Assembly: GCF_014279875.1 (NCBI RefSeq)
Contig: NZ_CP047952.1
Span: 2,046,001-2,110,000, forward strand
Reading direction: 5' to 3'
DNA: 64,000 bases
Source: Synechococcus sp. MEDNS5
GTDB lineage: Bacteria > Cyanobacteriota > Cyanobacteriia > PCC-6307 > Cyanobiaceae
The notes beneath the pieces are model-generated. The model ran no database searches, was not told where the DNA came from, and saw only the letters and a list, made by a program, of their open reading frames with translations. Of the stretch, positions 47,598 to 56,827 are shown piece after piece (position 1 is the first letter of the stretch; every line of letters starts with the position of its first letter). The position numbers and the translations under genes are program-made.

Positions 47598-48539
47598 CTA
47601 AAAGTTGCTGTCCCCCTTAAAGCCAGACAGACGCGCAAGCACCTTCAAAGGCTTGACGCCGGAATCAAGCTTGCCGTTGATCTCCCAGGTGGGGAAACCC
47701 TCGATTTTCTTACTCTCACAGAGTGCACGCTGATTGTTCTGGCCATCCGCAGCACACTCGATCACCGTGAGCTTCTGCGCTGCTTCTTTTCCAAACGCCT
47801 CCTTTTGCTCATGACAATGGGGGCACCAGTAAGCGCTGTACATCACGGCACCGTTAGCGGTGAGATGTTCTGCCAAAGCCACTTTGCTCGGCGTGCTTTC
47901 GGTGGTCACCACAGGAGGAGCACCAGCACCCGTCACAGCGGCATCCGGACGCTCCGGATCGAGAACGGAGGCCCAGATCAAACTTCCCAGCAACACGGCA
48001 AGAGCCAGTAGAAATCCACGGAAGAACAGCTTGGATGGGTCGTCCCAGCCCCCGCCAGCCACGGCGAGAATCGAGAGAAGGATGGCAAGAGTGGCTGACA
48101 GCACGCAAAAGAAACAGAACGCCTGAATCTTGAACACCATCAAGCCAACCAGCACGAGGCTGAAGACCGCCATCCCCAGGGACACGGTGAAGAGCCCCCA
48201 CCACGTGCGTCGGGCGAGATCACCGCGGTTTTCGGACAATCCTGGAAGCAGAGGAACCAGGGCCATGATCAACACGGCCGAGTAAGCCAGAAAACCCGCA
48301 AACGAGAGCGGCACACTCAAACCATCGCCCTGAAAGAGAGTTCCCCAAGGACTGTTGAGCACCTTGTCGCAACCGTCTGCACCCAATGGGCAGGTGAGGT
48401 TGCCCAGCAGGCCCCAACGCTTCAGGGTGATCGAACCGGTGTCAATCACCCCCACGGTGGCCAGCACGGCCATGACGATCCGTACCCATTTGGAGCCCTG
48501 GTCCTGGCGACGGCGGCTGGTGAGTCTGCTGGCGGCCAT
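47598..48539 (-). CDS. Vitamin K epoxide reductase-thioredoxin fusion
   Basis: Makes disulfides in the lumen or periplasm by passing electrons from a thioredoxin-like domain through a membrane VKOR domain to a quinone. Residues 1-195 hold four to five hydrophobic segments with the VKOR loop cysteines (LTCPLGADGCDKVLNSPWGT) and the membrane CxxC (AFCFFCVLSATLAI). Residues 215-313 are a thioredoxin fold with CPHC in MYSAYWCPHCHEQKEAFGKE and the cis-Pro strand EGFPTWEING. 313 residues is the usual cyanobacterial size; the plant homologue LTO1 assists photosystem II assembly. Confidence 0.94.
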   Translation of the reverse strand: MAASRLTSRRRQDQGSKWVRIVMAVLATVGVIDTGSITLKRWGLLGNLTCPLGADGCDKVLNSPWGTLFQGDGLSVPLSFAGFLAYSAVLIMALVPLLPGLSENRGDLARRTWWGLFTVSLGMAVFSLVLVGLMVFKIQAFCFFCVLSATLAILLSILAVAGGGWDDPSKLFFRGFLLALAVLLGSLIWASVLDPERPDAAVTGAGAPPVVTTESTPSKVALAEHLTANGAVMYSAYWCPHCHEQKEAFGKEAAQKLTVIECAADGQNNQRALCESKKIEGFPTWEINGKLDSGVKPLKVLARLSGFKGDSNF

Positions 48540-48609
48540 GCGAGCTGCAGAGAATGGGTGAATTGTGGCAGGAGTGGGAACGGGATTTATGGTGATTGAT
48601 TAATTCGCC

Positions 48610-50016
48610 ATGCTCATGTCCCCGGACCGAAGTCCTGGCCGAGACGGGGCCAGCACCAGACCAACCGTGGCGTTTTCCCATTTGGGCTGCGAGAAGAACC
48701 GAGTCGATACCGAACACATGCTCGGTCTTCTGAGTGAAGCGGGCTACGGCGTGAGCAGCGATGAATCCGACGCCAGTGTGGTGGTTGTGAACACCTGCAG
48801 CTTCATCCAAGACGCCAGGGAGGAATCCGTCAGGACGCTGGTCGGGCTGGCAGAACAAGGGAAGGATCTGATCATCGCGGGATGCCTGGCCCAGCACTTT
48901 CAGGAAGAGCTTCTGGAGTCCCTCCCCGAAGCGAAGGCCATTGTGGGGACTGGCGACTACCAGCACATCGTGGAAGTGCTGGAAAGGGTGGAGGCCGGCG
49001 AACGCGTGAATCGGGTAAGCAGCACGCCGACGTTCGTGGCCGATGAGCGACTACCGCGCTATCGCACCACCGGCGAGGCCGTGGCGTACCTGAAAGTTGC
49101 CGAGGGCTGCGACTATCGCTGCGCTTTCTGCATCATTCCCCACCTCCGTGGGAATCAGCGCTCGCGACCGATCGAATCGATCGTGGCAGAAGCGCATCAG
49201 CTGGCCGCGGAAGGTGTGAAAGAACTGATCTTGATCAGCCAGATCACCACCAATTACGGCCTGGATCTCTATGGGCGCCCCCGCTTGGCAGACCTGCTGC
49301 ACGCCCTCGGGGACGTGGAGATTCCCTGGATCCGTGTTCATTACGCCTACCCAACAGGCCTGACGAACGAGGTCATCAGTGCGTACAGGGACGTGCCCAA
49401 TGTGCTGCCTTACTTGGACTTGCCACTGCAACACAGCCATCCGGAGGTGCTGCGCGCCATGAATCGCCCCTGGCAAGCCGATGTGAACGAGCGCCTGCTT
49501 GATCAGATCAGAAGCCAGTTACCCGACGCGGTGCTGCGCACCACCTTGATTGTGGGTTTCCCAGGAGAAACTCAGGAGCAGTTCGAGCATTTGGCGAGTT
49601 TTCTGGAGCGGCAGCGGTTCGATCACGTCGGGGTGTTCACCTTTTCTCCGGAGCAGGGAACGGCCGCAGCCGAATTGCCCAATCCCGTCGATGCCGACAT
49701 CGCCACAGCCAGGAAAGATCGCCTAATGATGCTTCAGCAACCCATCTCTGCTGCGGCCAATGCTCGCTGGGTCGGCCGTACGGTCGATGCTCTAGTCGAA
49801 CAGCACAACCCTGCAACCGGCGCAATGATCGGTCGCTGTGCCCGCTTCGCACCCGAGGTGGATGGGGAGGTTCATATCGAACCCAGGGCCGACGGACTGC
49901 AGGCAGCACCAGGAACCATGATCCCAGTCCAAATCACAGGATCTGACATCTACGACCTCCGCGCAGAGATCGTGGGAGCTGCGTCGATGGTCGCCTCGGC
50001 TCGGTCTGCCCTGTGA
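48610..50016 (+). CDS. rimO: Ribosomal protein uS12 methylthiotransferase RimO
   Basis: Radical-SAM enzyme that adds a methylthio group to the conserved Asp of ribosomal protein S12. The N-terminal UPF0004 domain has its three cluster cysteines in [17 protein letters not shown] and AGCLAQ. The radical-SAM cluster is [17 protein letters not shown] near residue 167, and a TRAM domain ([16 protein letters not shown]) closes the protein. The [13 protein letters not shown] start distinguishes RimO from MiaB. 468 residues. The stop overlaps the GTG start of the MFS gene by 4 bp. Confidence 0.95.
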   Translation: MLMSPDRSPGRDGASTRPTVAFSHLGCEKNRVDTEHMLGLLSEAGYGVSSDESDASVVVVNTCSFIQDAREESVRTLVGLAEQGKDLIIAGCLAQHFQEELLESLPEAKAIVGTGDYQHIVEVLERVEAGERVNRVSSTPTFVADERLPRYRTTGEAVAYLKVAEGCDYRCAFCIIPHLRGNQRSRPIESIVAEAHQLAAEGVKELILISQITTNYGLDLYGRPRLADLLHALGDVEIPWIRVHYAYPTGLTNEVISAYRDVPNVLPYLDLPLQHSHPEVLRAMNRPWQADVNERLLDQIRSQLPDAVLRTTLIVGFPGETQEQFEHLASFLERQRFDHVGVFTFSPEQGTAAAELPNPVDADIATARKDRLMMLQQPISAAANARWVGRTVDALVEQHNPATGAMIGRCARFAPEVDGEVHIEPRADGLQAAPGTMIPVQITGSDIYDLRAEIVGAASMVASARSAL

Positions 50017-51242
50017 GCAGACGGGGAGGACTGCATGAACGCCAACGCATCATTTTCCTGATCGCCTCTGGCGTCAGCACCGCCGGATCCTTCGCCGGAT
50101 TGACAGCGAAGGGGTGGATCCTCATGGATGAGACGGCAGCGCCCATGGTGCTGGCACTGCACTTCGCAGCACTCTCACTGCCAACGCTTCTGGTGAGCGG
50201 TCCGGCAGGTGTGCGCACCGATCGCATCGGCTGTGAAACGGTGTTGATCCAGGCGCAATGGGCGCTACTGGGAGCCGGTCTGATCGGAGCAGTGGCCATC
50301 CCTTGGCTGGATGGACTGCCCCAGGTGCTGATATTGCTGGCCAGCACGCTCCTAGTGGGAATTGCAGGGGCCTACGAACTCACAGCTCGAAACAAATATT
50401 GCGCTCTTCTGGTTGACGACAACGCCCAGCTCGCTCCATTTCTGACCAGTTTCTCCGTGGTGTTCAACGTGGGCAAATTGGTGGGTCCACCCATTGGTGG
50501 CTGGCTGGTCACACTCACGGGTCCGGCCACGGCATTAACCCTCGATGCAGCCACCTATCTTCTGCCGATCGCCAGCGTGATCTGGCTTCTGCATCCGAGG
50601 CTTGAGCAAGAGCAGCGCAGCACATCGGCCGAGGGATCGTCGCTTGCAGTGGCGTGGAGAGACTGCGGCTCAACCTTGCGCCACGTGGTTGTGTTTACTG
50701 GATTGATGTGTGTTGTGGGCTTTTTCCACCCTGGCCTGGCCCCTTTGATTGCCGCTCAGGAGTTGGGAACAGACCCGATGGACCTGGGGCTGTTCACCAG
50801 TGTCCTGGCCTTGGGAAGCATCGCCGGAGGGCTCATCCTTCAACGCAACAGTCACCGCTTCTGCAGGCGCCCATCCCTCACGCTGGCGGGATTTGGCCTA
50901 GTCACTGCTGTGGCTCAACTGGGCATGGCACGAGGGGGGACTGTGCCTTTCATCCTCTTCATGACGCTGTTGATTGGTGCTGGGACCGCGGGATTACTCA
51001 GCAGCAGCAATCTCATGACCCAGGTGGGATCCAGTCAGATCTTGAGGGGCCGGATGGCCGGTCTCAGTCAGATCGCCTTCCTTGGCGGCGGTGGAATCAG
51101 CGGCCTGATTGCCGCACAGCTGAGCATCAGCGTTGGGCTTCCCACCACATTTGCCATTACTGGTGGAATCGGGGTTGTGCTGGCGTTGATAGAAATTCGC
51201 CGCCGAGGCAGCACCGTGCTTACGGAGATCAGATCAGTTTGA
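50013..51242 (+). CDS. Major facilitator superfamily transporter
   Basis: 409 residues, about 11-12 hydrophobic helices, of the MFS_3 / enterobactin-exporter-like group. The loop [16 protein letters not shown] corresponds to the conserved MFS motif A between helices 2 and 3; [10 protein letters not shown] and SIAGGLIL mark later helices. The GTG start sits in the rimO stop (GTGA), so translation is coupled. The substrate is not readable. It converges on the probable petL gene with a 14-bp overlap. Confidence 0.88.
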   Translation: MSRRGGLHERQRIIFLIASGVSTAGSFAGLTAKGWILMDETAAPMVLALHFAALSLPTLLVSGPAGVRTDRIGCETVLIQAQWALLGAGLIGAVAIPWLDGLPQVLILLASTLLVGIAGAYELTARNKYCALLVDDNAQLAPFLTSFSVVFNVGKLVGPPIGGWLVTLTGPATALTLDAATYLLPIASVIWLLHPRLEQEQRSTSAEGSSLAVAWRDCGSTLRHVVVFTGLMCVVGFFHPGLAPLIAAQELGTDPMDLGLFTSVLALGSIAGGLILQRNSHRFCRRPSLTLAGFGLVTAVAQLGMARGGTVPFILFMTLLIGAGTAGLLSSSNLMTQVGSSQILRGRMAGLSQIAFLGGGGISGLIAAQLSISVGLPTTFAITGGIGVVLALIEIRRRGSTVLTEIRSV

Positions 51243-51321
51243 TCCTGCGCAACACCAAGCTGATACCAGCAGCGGTGACAAGACCTGCTCCGACCAGACC
51301 CAGATAGATGACAACTCCCAT
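51229..51321 (-). CDS. petL: Probable cytochrome b6-f complex subunit PetL
   Basis: 30 residues from the ATG at 51321: MGVVIYLGLVGAGLVTAAGI then [11 protein letters not shown] single hydrophobic helix with an early Tyr-x-Gly and a terminal (K/R)-I-(K/R)-L-I is the shape of chloroplast and cyanobacterial PetL, for example the ...LSKIRLI ending of plant PetL. PetL stabilises the b6-f dimer. The frame is open to 51462, and an ATG at 51345 would add eight residues. The assignment is by pattern; no b6-f genes are nearby. Confidence 0.65.
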   Translation of the reverse strand: MGVVIYLGLVGAGLVTAAGISLVLRRIKLI

Positions 51322-51477
51322 TGCAATCACAGAATGCTGATCCATTAGATCAGAAATCGGGCCTCCAGACGACGGATCCCGCCTAAGCTTGCGAGCATCG
51401 AAATCAAAAGGAACCGGACGGGTCTGCAAGCAGGGTCGACCGTCAGCACCAGAGCACAACAAACGCGACTTCGGATT

Positions 51478-53052
51478 ATGCGCACGCTGTTCATCTATCC
51501 CCTGTTCCCGAAGACGTTCTGGAGCTACGAAAAAATCCTTGAACTGGTGAACCGCAAGGTTCTGCTGCCGCCCCTGGGACTGGTCACCGTGGCAGCGCTT
51601 CTCCCCCAGGAATGGGAGATGAAGCTGGTAGACCGCAATGTTCGAGAGGTCACCGACGCTGAATGGGACTGGGCCGAATTGGTGGTGATCTCAGGAATGA
51701 TCGTCCAGAAGGACGACATGCAGGTACAGATCGAAGAAGCGAAGCGTCGCGGACTTCCAGTAGCCGTCGGAGGCCCCTACGCCAGCTCAACACCTGATGC
51801 CCCTGAAATCGCGGATGCTGATTTCAAGGTGCTGGACGAAGGAGAAATTACCCTCCCGATGTTTATCGAGGCCATCCAAAGGGGAGACAGAGGCGGGCGA
51901 TTCAGCTCGGAAGGTGAAAAACCTGATGTCACATCCACCCCCATCCCCCGCTTCGATTTGCTCGAACTCGACGCTTATGACTCCATGAGCGTGCAGTTTT
52001 CCCGGGGCTGCCCCTTCAACTGCGAGTTCTGCGACATCATCGTTCTCTACGGCCGTAAGCCCCGCACCAAAACGCCAGACCAGCTGGTGGCCGAGCTTCA
52101 GAGCCTGTACGACCTCGGCTGGAGACGATCGATCTTCCTCGTGGATGACAACTTCATTGGCAATAAGCGCAATGCCAAGTTGCTGCTTCCGGAGATCAAA
52201 CGCTGGCAGGAAGAGCGTGGTTATCCCTTCAGCTTCGCCACAGAGGCTTCAGTGGATCTTGCCGATGACGAAGAGATGATGCGCATGATGCATGAGGCTC
52301 GTTTCGAAAGTGTGTTCCTCGGCATTGAAACGCCCGATGAAGCCAGCCTCGAAACCTCCCGCAAGATTCAAAACACTCGCAATCCACTGGATGCGGCCGT
52401 GGATCGCATCACTGCCAACGGCATCCGAGTCATGGCTGGATTCATCATCGGTTTCGATGGTGAAAAAGATGGTGCCGGACGTCGCATCGTGGACTTTGTC
52501 ACGCGTACAGGAATTCCCGCGGCGATGATGGGCATGTTGCAGGCTCTACCCAATACAGCTCTCTGGTATCGCCTCGAGAAGGAAGGCCGCCTGATCCAAG
52601 ACAAGGACGCTGCGAAAGGCGTGAATCAGACCAACCTCCTGAATTTCAAACCGACGAGACCGATCCGGGACATCGCCAATGAGTACGTCGAAGCATTCTG
52701 CGCTCTGTACGAGCCCAATGCCTACATGGACAGGGTCTATTCCTATTACCTGAAGATGGGCGCTCCACGCTGGAAGGGATCCACCCAGCTGCCGAGCTTG
52801 ACCGATCTCAAAGCTCTTTCGATCGTGATCTGGAGACAGGGCCTCAAGAGAAACACCCGTGGACGCTTCTGGCGTTACATGTTTGGCATGGCCACCCAGA
52901 ATCCAGCACTTCTGGAGCAGTTCCTCGTGGTTTTGGCGCATAACGAGCACTTCCTCGAGTACCGCTCCATTGTTCAAAGCGAAATCAGGGAACAGTTGGA
53001 ATCACTTCCACCAGAGGAGCCAAGCACGTCCAAGGAACTTCAACCCGTCTGA
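51478..53052 (+). CDS. B12-binding radical-SAM protein with DUF4070 C-terminus
   Basis: 524 residues. An N-terminal cobalamin-binding Rossmann domain (FIYPLFPKTFWSYEK; VISGMIVQKDDMQVQIEEAK; VAVGGPYASSTPDAPE) precedes the radical-SAM core, with SRGCPFNCEFCDIIVLYGRK near residues 174-193 carrying CxxxCxxC. The C-terminal DUF4070-type helical domain includes GAPRWKGSTQLPSL. Such enzymes methylate or rearrange unactivated carbons, and relatives act in hopanoid and porphyrin-like pathways. No hopanoid gene is adjacent, so the substrate is unknown. Confidence 0.88.
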   Translation: MRTLFIYPLFPKTFWSYEKILELVNRKVLLPPLGLVTVAALLPQEWEMKLVDRNVREVTDAEWDWAELVVISGMIVQKDDMQVQIEEAKRRGLPVAVGGPYASSTPDAPEIADADFKVLDEGEITLPMFIEAIQRGDRGGRFSSEGEKPDVTSTPIPRFDLLELDAYDSMSVQFSRGCPFNCEFCDIIVLYGRKPRTKTPDQLVAELQSLYDLGWRRSIFLVDDNFIGNKRNAKLLLPEIKRWQEERGYPFSFATEASVDLADDEEMMRMMHEARFESVFLGIETPDEASLETSRKIQNTRNPLDAAVDRITANGIRVMAGFIIGFDGEKDGAGRRIVDFVTRTGIPAAMMGMLQALPNTALWYRLEKEGRLIQDKDAAKGVNQTNLLNFKPTRPIRDIANEYVEAFCALYEPNAYMDRVYSYYLKMGAPRWKGSTQLPSLTDLKALSIVIWRQGLKRNTRGRFWRYMFGMATQNPALLEQFLVVLAHNEHFLEYRSIVQSEIREQLESLPPEEPSTSKELQPV

Positions 53053-53076
53053 AAACGAGAGCCAATTGAGATCTGA

Positions 53077-53451
53077 TCAATCCTGGACGTAAGTCCTCCC
53101 CTGGAGTAGGCAAGCTTCCGCTTTCTGAAGTTCCCGGCCGAGATAGAGCGCATGATCAAGACGACTGACCGGATGGGGCCCTTCTCCTTCGGTTAATACA
53201 ATCCCCAGCTCCTTTGCGGTTCGGCCTCGATAACAAACGGCTGGTGCGCGTTCGCTCCCGCCTCGGCAACTGAGCACCTCACCGGTCTCTGGATCGGTGG
53301 CGCGGCCCTTGGAATCAACGTCATTCCTGTAATGCTCCGCCACGAGCTCCCCTGCGCTCGGATCCACCCGGATCAGAAAGTAGCCGCTTGGATCCAGGGC
53401 AATGAAGCGCTGGGAAAGCTGGTCATCGAGGGAATGGGTGCCGTCTGTCAT
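53077..53451 (-). CDS. DUF4346-family protein
   Basis: 124 residues. The pattern LDPSGYFLIRVDPSAGELVA then EHYRNDV, AKELGIVLTEGE, SRLDHALYLGRELQKAEACL and YVQD matches the cyanobacterial DUF4346 family, sometimes labelled as resembling a tetrahydromethanopterin methyltransferase subunit. That label is not a demonstrated function. It converges on the radical-SAM gene with 24 bp between stops and follows the acyltransferase-like gene on the same strand by 24 bp. Confidence 0.82.
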   Translation of the reverse strand: MTDGTHSLDDQLSQRFIALDPSGYFLIRVDPSAGELVAEHYRNDVDSKGRATDPETGEVLSCRGGSERAPAVCYRGRTAKELGIVLTEGEGPHPVSRLDHALYLGRELQKAEACLLQGRTYVQD

Positions 53452-53475
53452 CTCGTCACCCTACGAATCAGCTGG

Positions 53476-54672
53476 TCAACGCCCAAGTTCTGGAGGCTGG
53501 GCCCGGAACGGCAAGTCCGCATTGATGGCCTCGATCTCCTCCTGCATCAACGCATTGGCCCGAGGCAGCCAGGAACGAATCAAAGCATCTATCTGAGGGT
53601 CGTACCAGCGATGAAGACTGGTTCGGGCCTTTGCAACGAAACCCCTGCGGCGCTTGTGACTGCCACCGGCTCCTGGATCAAAGCTCACCAACCCCTGCTG
53701 CAGGGCCCACTCAATCGGGGCGTAGTAGCAAACCTCGAAATGCAAACAATCAATCTCCTCATCGCTCCCCCAGTAGCGCCCCCAGAGGTGCTGGGCGTCC
53801 CTGACGCAGAGCGACATGGCGACCGGGTCTTCAACCTCACCACGGTGGGCATTGAAAAGAACGACATGCGCTGCCAGTGAGGGTTCACAAAGCCGATCAA
53901 AAAAGCTGGCATCCAGGTATTTGCTACCCCAAGGCCCCCAACGGGCGCAATGTTGCTCGTAGAAATCATGCATCCTGGACACCAAAGCAGGGGTGAGGGC
54001 GTCCCCTGTAACCGGTGTCACGGTGAGGCCAGCATCACGCACAGCCTTGCGTTCCCGTTTGATGTTGCGACGCTGATTGGCGTTGAAACCAGCGAGATAG
54101 TCGTTGAAGGTTTGCTGACCATCTGAAGACCACAAACTTTGCTGATTCAGCCAGCCGGCACAACCGGCTGCTTGAGCGAGGGGCTGCCAGGCGGGATCCA
54201 CATAAAGAAAATTGCAACTGAGAATTCCGTGTCGTGCTGCGAAGTCATCGATCAGGCCGAGCATCAGTTTGGTGAGCTCCAGAGCGTCTTCGCTGGCGGC
54301 CACATGGAAGCGGTAACCCTGCACGGGGCTGACCGGGCTCATCCCGATCAATTTCGGGTAATAACGCAGACCCAGATCACCGGCCAGGCGCGCGAAAGAC
54401 TGATCAAACACAAATTCGCCATAGCTGTGACCCTTGAGGTAAAGAGGGGCCACGGCAACGAGCTGGTCGTTGTCCCGCCACAACGACAGGTGCAGTGGCT
54501 GCCAACCCTGATCAGGGGCCACGCTTCCGGACCGTTCCAACGCCAGCAGCCAGGTCCAGCGATAAAAGGGGCAGATCTGATCGCCCAGCAGCTGGTCCCA
54601 CTGCTCTTCTGGGATCTCGCTGATGCTTCGATGCCAGCGGGCCGAGAGCGACGCCATCCCAGGCCAATTCAC
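53476..54672 (-). CDS. FemAB/GNAT-like acyltransferase (PF04339 type)
   Basis: 398 residues. The family signature runs from ICPFYRWTWLLALERSGSV through PLYLKGHSYGEFVFD to FNANQRRNIKRERKAV and FEVCYYAPIEWALQQGLVSF, ending in a GAGGSHKRRRGF motif. These proteins are often named 'peptidogalycan biosynthesis' or GNAT; the fold is related to FemAB aminoacyl transferases, but the acceptor is unknown. The start may be the ATG at 54672 or MASLSARWH at 54657. Divergent from the secreted protein at 54741. Confidence 0.85.
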   Translation of the reverse strand: MNWPGMASLSARWHRSISEIPEEQWDQLLGDQICPFYRWTWLLALERSGSVAPDQGWQPLHLSLWRDNDQLVAVAPLYLKGHSYGEFVFDQSFARLAGDLGLRYYPKLIGMSPVSPVQGYRFHVAASEDALELTKLMLGLIDDFAARHGILSCNFLYVDPAWQPLAQAAGCAGWLNQQSLWSSDGQQTFNDYLAGFNANQRRNIKRERKAVRDAGLTVTPVTGDALTPALVSRMHDFYEQHCARWGPWGSKYLDASFFDRLCEPSLAAHVVLFNAHRGEVEDPVAMSLCVRDAQHLWGRYWGSDEEIDCLHFEVCYYAPIEWALQQGLVSFDPGAGGSHKRRRGFVAKARTSLHRWYDPQIDALIRSWLPRANALMQEEIEAINADLPFRAQPPELGR

Positions 54673-54740
54673 ATGCCGAAATCGAACCCTAACCAGGTGC
54701 GATCAAAGAGGCGAAGATCAAGGTTCAATGTCGTCGACCC

Positions 54741-55202
54741 TTGATCTGGAACAGGCCCTGGCAGGCACTACTGATGGCCTCCTTGGCCGTTGGCATCAGC
54801 ACGACAGCGATCGAGGCCAGGGCCGGACTGCTGAAGCCCTTGCTGCAGTTGATGCGCCCCAAGGTGGAGCAGCAGCTCGCAGGGGAATGCCAGCGGCTCG
54901 CCCAGCGGGCCATTGGCAGAATCGACACCAGTTCCCTGCCTGTGGGTGAACTGCTCTCCGGCATCGAGGAAACAGTTGTGCAACCCTGTCGTGACCTAGC
55001 GGTGCCAGCCAGTGAATGCTTGATCCGCGAAGCCTCGCGCAGCGGAAGAGAACTCGGCATCTTCAGTGAACTGATCAGCGGTCGTGTAGGCGACGACACC
55101 CAGGTGGTGATCAAACGCTGCCTGGCCTCTCTTCTGGGCTTGCCGGCCACAGGCCTTCAGGACCTTCCTCTCGAGGACTTGATGCTCCGGTTACGCCGGT
55201 AA
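54741..55202 (+). CDS. Secreted protein of unknown function
   Basis: 153 residues from the TTG at 54741, or 142 from the ATG at 54774. A hydrophobic stretch (ALLMASLAVGISTTAIEARA) is a signal peptide with cleavage near EARA. The mature part is helical with four cysteines (GECQRL, QPCRDL, SECLIRE and KRCLASL) that could form two disulfides. I do not recognise the family. Its end overlaps the convergent RibD-like gene by 46 bp. Confidence 0.65.
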   Translation: MIWNRPWQALLMASLAVGISTTAIEARAGLLKPLLQLMRPKVEQQLAGECQRLAQRAIGRIDTSSLPVGELLSGIEETVVQPCRDLAVPASECLIREASRSGRELGIFSELISGRVGDDTQVVIKRCLASLLGLPATGLQDLPLEDLMLRLRR

Positions 55203-55843
55203 CGCACAAGCAGCTCACCGCCGCCGAGAGGCTTGCTGTGCTCCAGCAACCAGGAATCAGCCGCGGCCAGGTTCTCAGGGAGTGCTGGGGCTGATGACGG
55301 AACCCAGCAGAAAGGACCACCAAGAACGCGCGGGCAGAGCGTGAGTTGCAGCTCGTCAACGGCATCGTCCGCCAGCATCGATGCGCAAAGACCAGCCCCT
55401 CCCAAGAGCACAACTCTCGACCAGCCACGGGCAGCCAAGCTGGCCAGAGACTCGGTCCAGGACGCAGCAAGGGGATGGCCATCGAGGAATCCTTCGGCAC
55501 TGCCGCCCTCCGGGGTGAGCAGGTAACGCGCAAAGGGCTGCTGAAAAAACGGCCAGTCCTGAGGGAAGTCCGCTTGGCGACTCACCACAAAAAGGTCGGG
55601 CTGTGGAGGACGGCACGCGGTTTGGCGCTGCTCAAGTAAATCCTGGTCATGAATCAGACAGCTGGAACGATGTGCCCGCAGCGTTCCAGCGCCGATCAAG
55701 GCCCCGTCCGACCAGGCCAAAGCTTCCTCTAAAGCCCTGCGATCACCGGGGCCACCAAGCTGGGAAGGGCCTCCCCGGGGATAGGCCAAACGTCCGTCCA
55801 GGCTGACGGCCAGCACCAGCCTGACTGTTGTCTGATGGGTCAT
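55157..55843 (-). CDS. RibD C-terminal-like (dihydrofolate-reductase-fold) reductase
   Basis: 228 residues. RLVLAVSLDGRLAYPRGGPS at the start and RVVLLGGAGLCASMLAD then VDELQLTLCPRVLGG near the end match the RibD_C/DHFR fold of pyrimidine reductases in riboflavin synthesis. The N-terminal deaminase domain of bifunctional RibD is absent, so this is either the separate reductase or a related NADPH enzyme. It sits 12 bp downstream of the pterin-synthase-like gene, hinting at a pterin or flavin context. Confidence 0.85.
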   Translation of the reverse strand: MTHQTTVRLVLAVSLDGRLAYPRGGPSQLGGPGDRRALEEALAWSDGALIGAGTLRAHRSSCLIHDQDLLEQRQTACRPPQPDLFVVSRQADFPQDWPFFQQPFARYLLTPEGGSAEGFLDGHPLAASWTESLASLAARGWSRVVLLGGAGLCASMLADDAVDELQLTLCPRVLGGPFCWVPSSAPALPENLAAADSWLLEHSKPLGGGELLVRYRRNRSIKSSRGRS

Positions 55844-55855
55844 CCAAGGACGCGA

Positions 55856-56776
55856 TCAGACCGGGGCGGTCGCTTCCAAGGTGGCTGGCGTCATTTCAAG
55901 TTGAGGCATCTCGGCGTACACCTCAGCCGCATTGTTGGGACTTTCCTGAAGGCGCACCTTGTGGAGCTGGGCACCGATGGCCCCCACTGGACCCGAAAGA
56001 CGGTCGGCGATGTGCAGGGCGATGTTTTCCGCGGTGGGCACGCACTCAGCGAAGAAGGGCACATCCTTGTTGAGAAAGGTGTGATCGAAGGGCTCCACCA
56101 CAAGATCATCCACAAGGCGCTGGAGCGCAGAGAGATCGCAGACCATGCCGGTGCGTGGATCGATGGCACCACGCACCGTCACATCCACCAGGTAGTTGTG
56201 GCCATGACCGTGAGGACGGGCACATTTGCCGTAGATGCGCTCGTTCTCTTCCTGGCTCAGCTCCGGTCTTGCCAGACGGTGGGCGGCAGCGAAGTGGGTG
56301 CGGATGGTGAGGAAGGCGTCCATGGGATGTCCGAGGTAGTCGGCCCAGAGGCCCGGTTGTTCGTAAAGGCGCAGTGCCGTGATCGGCAAATGCGGTGCAA
56401 GACGCTGCCAGATGCGGTGCACAAGCGCTTCGGTGGTCGGCAGGCAGCCTTCCGGCCTTGAGACATCAAAATCCGACCAGGCGTCGTTCAGGAATCGGAA
56501 ATTGAGCTGATCGGTGACCTCCTTGCGGATGGCGTGCTTCACCTCGGAGAGATTGAGCACCATGCCATCGGCATCAAGGCCACCAGCCATCGACACGATG
56601 AGCTCGTAGTTGTGCCCATGCCCGGGAGCCAGCGCACAGGCACCAAATCGCGCTGCGTTGTCATCAGCCGAAAGTTCCGGCAACCAGTAGCGATGACTGG
56701 CGCTGAAACAGGCTCGTCGGGTGATCACGCAACCGCGGCCCTGGCCGTGCCGGGCGATCGACTTCGTTTCAGTCAT
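55856..56776 (-). CDS. Tandem 6-pyruvoyltetrahydropterin synthase/QueD-like protein
   Basis: 306 residues made of two PTPS/QueD domains (about 16-145 and 153-290). Zinc histidines are present in both: His28 with His53/His55 (GHGHNYE), and His166 with His191/His193 (GHGHNYL). The catalytic cysteine is present in both (Cys47, Cys185). The catalytic Asp-His pair is Asp231-His232 in the second domain (PFDHTFLN), but the first has LNFRFLN at that spot, so Asp and His are replaced by Asn92 and Phe93. The second half is thus the likely active site. The product may be 6-carboxytetrahydropterin (queuosine route) or a tetrahydropterin; context does not decide. Divergent from aroK. Confidence 0.88.
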   Translation of the reverse strand: MTETKSIARHGQGRGCVITRRACFSASHRYWLPELSADDNAARFGACALAPGHGHNYELIVSMAGGLDADGMVLNLSEVKHAIRKEVTDQLNFRFLNDAWSDFDVSRPEGCLPTTEALVHRIWQRLAPHLPITALRLYEQPGLWADYLGHPMDAFLTIRTHFAAAHRLARPELSQEENERIYGKCARPHGHGHNYLVDVTVRGAIDPRTGMVCDLSALQRLVDDLVVEPFDHTFLNKDVPFFAECVPTAENIALHIADRLSGPVGAIGAQLHKVRLQESPNNAAEVYAEMPQLEMTPATLEATAPV

Positions 56777-56827
56777 GTGAAGGTCCGGCCGGAAGGCATC
56801 CTAATGAGCTAACGGCAATTCGGAGCC

